A stretch of 5,954 nucleotides of DNA from Fimbriimonadaceae bacterium. Its GTDB lineage: Bacteria; Armatimonadota; Fimbriimonadia; Fimbriimonadales; Fimbriimonadaceae. The stretch is taken from the NCBI GenBank assembly GCA_019694835.1, contig JAIBBE010000085.1, positions 1 through 5,954 on the forward strand, in the 5' to 3' direction. The notes beneath the pieces were generated by a model, which was not told the DNA's origin, did no database searches, and saw nothing but the letters and a program-made list of their open reading frames with translations. A program made the translations under genes and the position numbers. Positions 5,408-5,954 of this stretch are shown piece by piece; positions within the stretch are counted from its first letter, which is position 1, and every line of letters starts with the position of its first letter.

Positions 5408-5856
5408 CAGAAGGGAATCCTTGTAGTGGAGCCGCTTGCGGGGTGCGGCTTGAGTTGGGCGGCAAGGCGCTGCTCGAAGAAGGCGCGCTCCTTCGCTGCC
5501 ATGCGTTCGTGTTCGTCGAGCATGTGAGCCTGATAGGCGTCGACCACGACCTCGACCAGGCGCAGGACTTCCTCCTTGCGGTAGCCGGCCAGAGGACGGT
5601 CTATGCCGATGGTCGAGACGTAATCACCGAGCGGGGCGAGTGCGGCGCGCATGGCGGCGAGTTCCAGATCGGATGGGTCAATCACGGCGTCCTCCTGCAC
5701 ACTGGTCAGCCGTTCCATGACCTTGGAAAATGCGTTCATGCAGCGCATCGTGCAGAAAACCCACCGATCCGAGTAACGACTCGGGTCGGATCGACGGAGC
5801 GCGGAGTTGAAGTAGCCGAAGCCGCGCGCTTCGCGAGAGCAGACGGCACATTTCAC
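5407..5856 (-). CDS. DUF6511-like small zinc-binding phage protein
   Basis: The 149-aa protein starts at a GTG at 5856, with GGAGG 4 nt upstream. Four cysteines near the N-terminus, CAVC (Cys3, Cys6) and CTMRC (Cys35, Cys39), form a CxxC...CxxxC treble-clef or zinc-ribbon pattern around RGFGYFN. The middle, AVIDPSDLELAAMRAALAPLGDYVSTIG (57-84), and the helix EEVLRLVEVVVDAYQAHML (95-113) match what I recall of DUF6511 proteins from phages and prophages. Residues 114-140 are charged and helical, and the C-terminal tail is low in complexity. Function is unknown; nucleic-acid or protein binding through the zinc site is inference. The gene is coupled to its upstream neighbour by a 4-nt GTGA overlap and to the nuclease by a 1-nt overlap, so it belongs to the replication operon. 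The DUF assignment is from memory. Confidence 0.8.
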   Translation of the reverse strand: MKCAVCSREARGFGYFNSALRRSDPSRYSDRWVFCTMRCMNAFSKVMERLTSVQEDAVIDPSDLELAAMRAALAPLGDYVSTIGIDRPLAGYRKEEVLRLVEVVVDAYQAHMLDEHERMAAKERAFFEQRLAAQLKPHPASGSTTRIPF

Positions 5857-5954
5857 GCGGCCTCCAGATAGCTTTGGTTCGCGGCATGCACCACCCGCTG
5901 GATGGCGTGCTTGTTGAACCTGAACGTCAGCAGTGCCGAGGCTTGATAGCGGGT
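5853..5954 (-). CDS. C-terminal end of an unrecognised gene (5' end outside window)
   Basis: Only the last 33 codons are inside the window. They run uninterrupted from the right edge to a TGA at 5853-5855 that overlaps the next gene's GTG start (GTGA). The visible residues include FRFNKHAIQRVVHAANQSYL, a basic then helical segment, and the gene ends in EAA. The Shine-Dalgarno of the next gene lies within its last codons, which is normal for a coupled operon. That coupling is the main reason to call it real. I cannot name the family from this fragment. Confidence 0.6.
   Translation of the reverse strand, partial: TRYQASALLTFRFNKHAIQRVVHAANQSYLEAA
5861..5865 (-). promoter_or_regulatory. Shine-Dalgarno supporting the GTG start at 5856
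   Basis: GGAGG lies 4 nt upstream of the GTG at 5856. With the Cys-rich N-terminus starting at MKCAVC, this fixes the non-ATG start of the DUF6511-like gene. Confidence 0.7.

Overview
The window looks like part of the early/replication block of a temperate tailed phage or prophage. The host is probably a GC-rich Gram-negative proteobacterium. That rests on the GC-rich codon use, the strong Shine-Dalgarno sequences and the resemblance of the proteins to phage families common in beta- and gammaproteobacteria. No integrase, structural, lysis or host gene is visible, so the sequence cannot show whether this is a free phage, an intact prophage or a remnant.

All supported genes lie on the minus strand and are transcribed from high to low coordinates. 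In transcription order they are: the C-terminal end of an unrecognised gene (5853-5954); a small cysteine-motif protein resembling DUF6511 (5407-5856); a PD-(D/E)XK nuclease with a Cas4/AddB-type four-cysteine pattern (4649-5407); a large Toprim primase fused to an SF3 (D5-like) helicase (2376-4652); a 129-bp gap; a RuvC-like resolvase (1782-2246); a 66-aa protein of unknown function (1580-1780); and a DUF6362-like helix-turn-helix protein (1180-1587). Most junctions are start/stop overlaps or 1-nt gaps, so this is one translationally coupled operon. The 129-bp gap before the resolvase is the only real break in it.

After 1180 comes a noncoding stretch (799-1179). It holds two terminator-like hairpins read on the minus strand, and between them a tight cluster of GGTAAC repeats with a 10-bp palindrome and an 8-bp inverted repeat. 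Downstream of it, running off the left edge, is a ParB-domain/DNA-methyltransferase fusion (1-798). Its start lies only a few bases after the U-tract of a strong terminator and has no visible Shine-Dalgarno sequence.

By inference, the primase-helicase opens and primes the DNA, the iron-sulfur nuclease processes ends, and the RuvC-like enzyme resolves branched intermediates. The HTH protein may regulate or bind DNA, and the methyltransferase modifies phage DNA. No clearly new defence or mobile system is visible. The parts most worth a second look are noncoding: the GGTAAC cluster, the terminator abutting the methyltransferase start, and the GGTCAC(TCC) sites in front of the resolvase gene.
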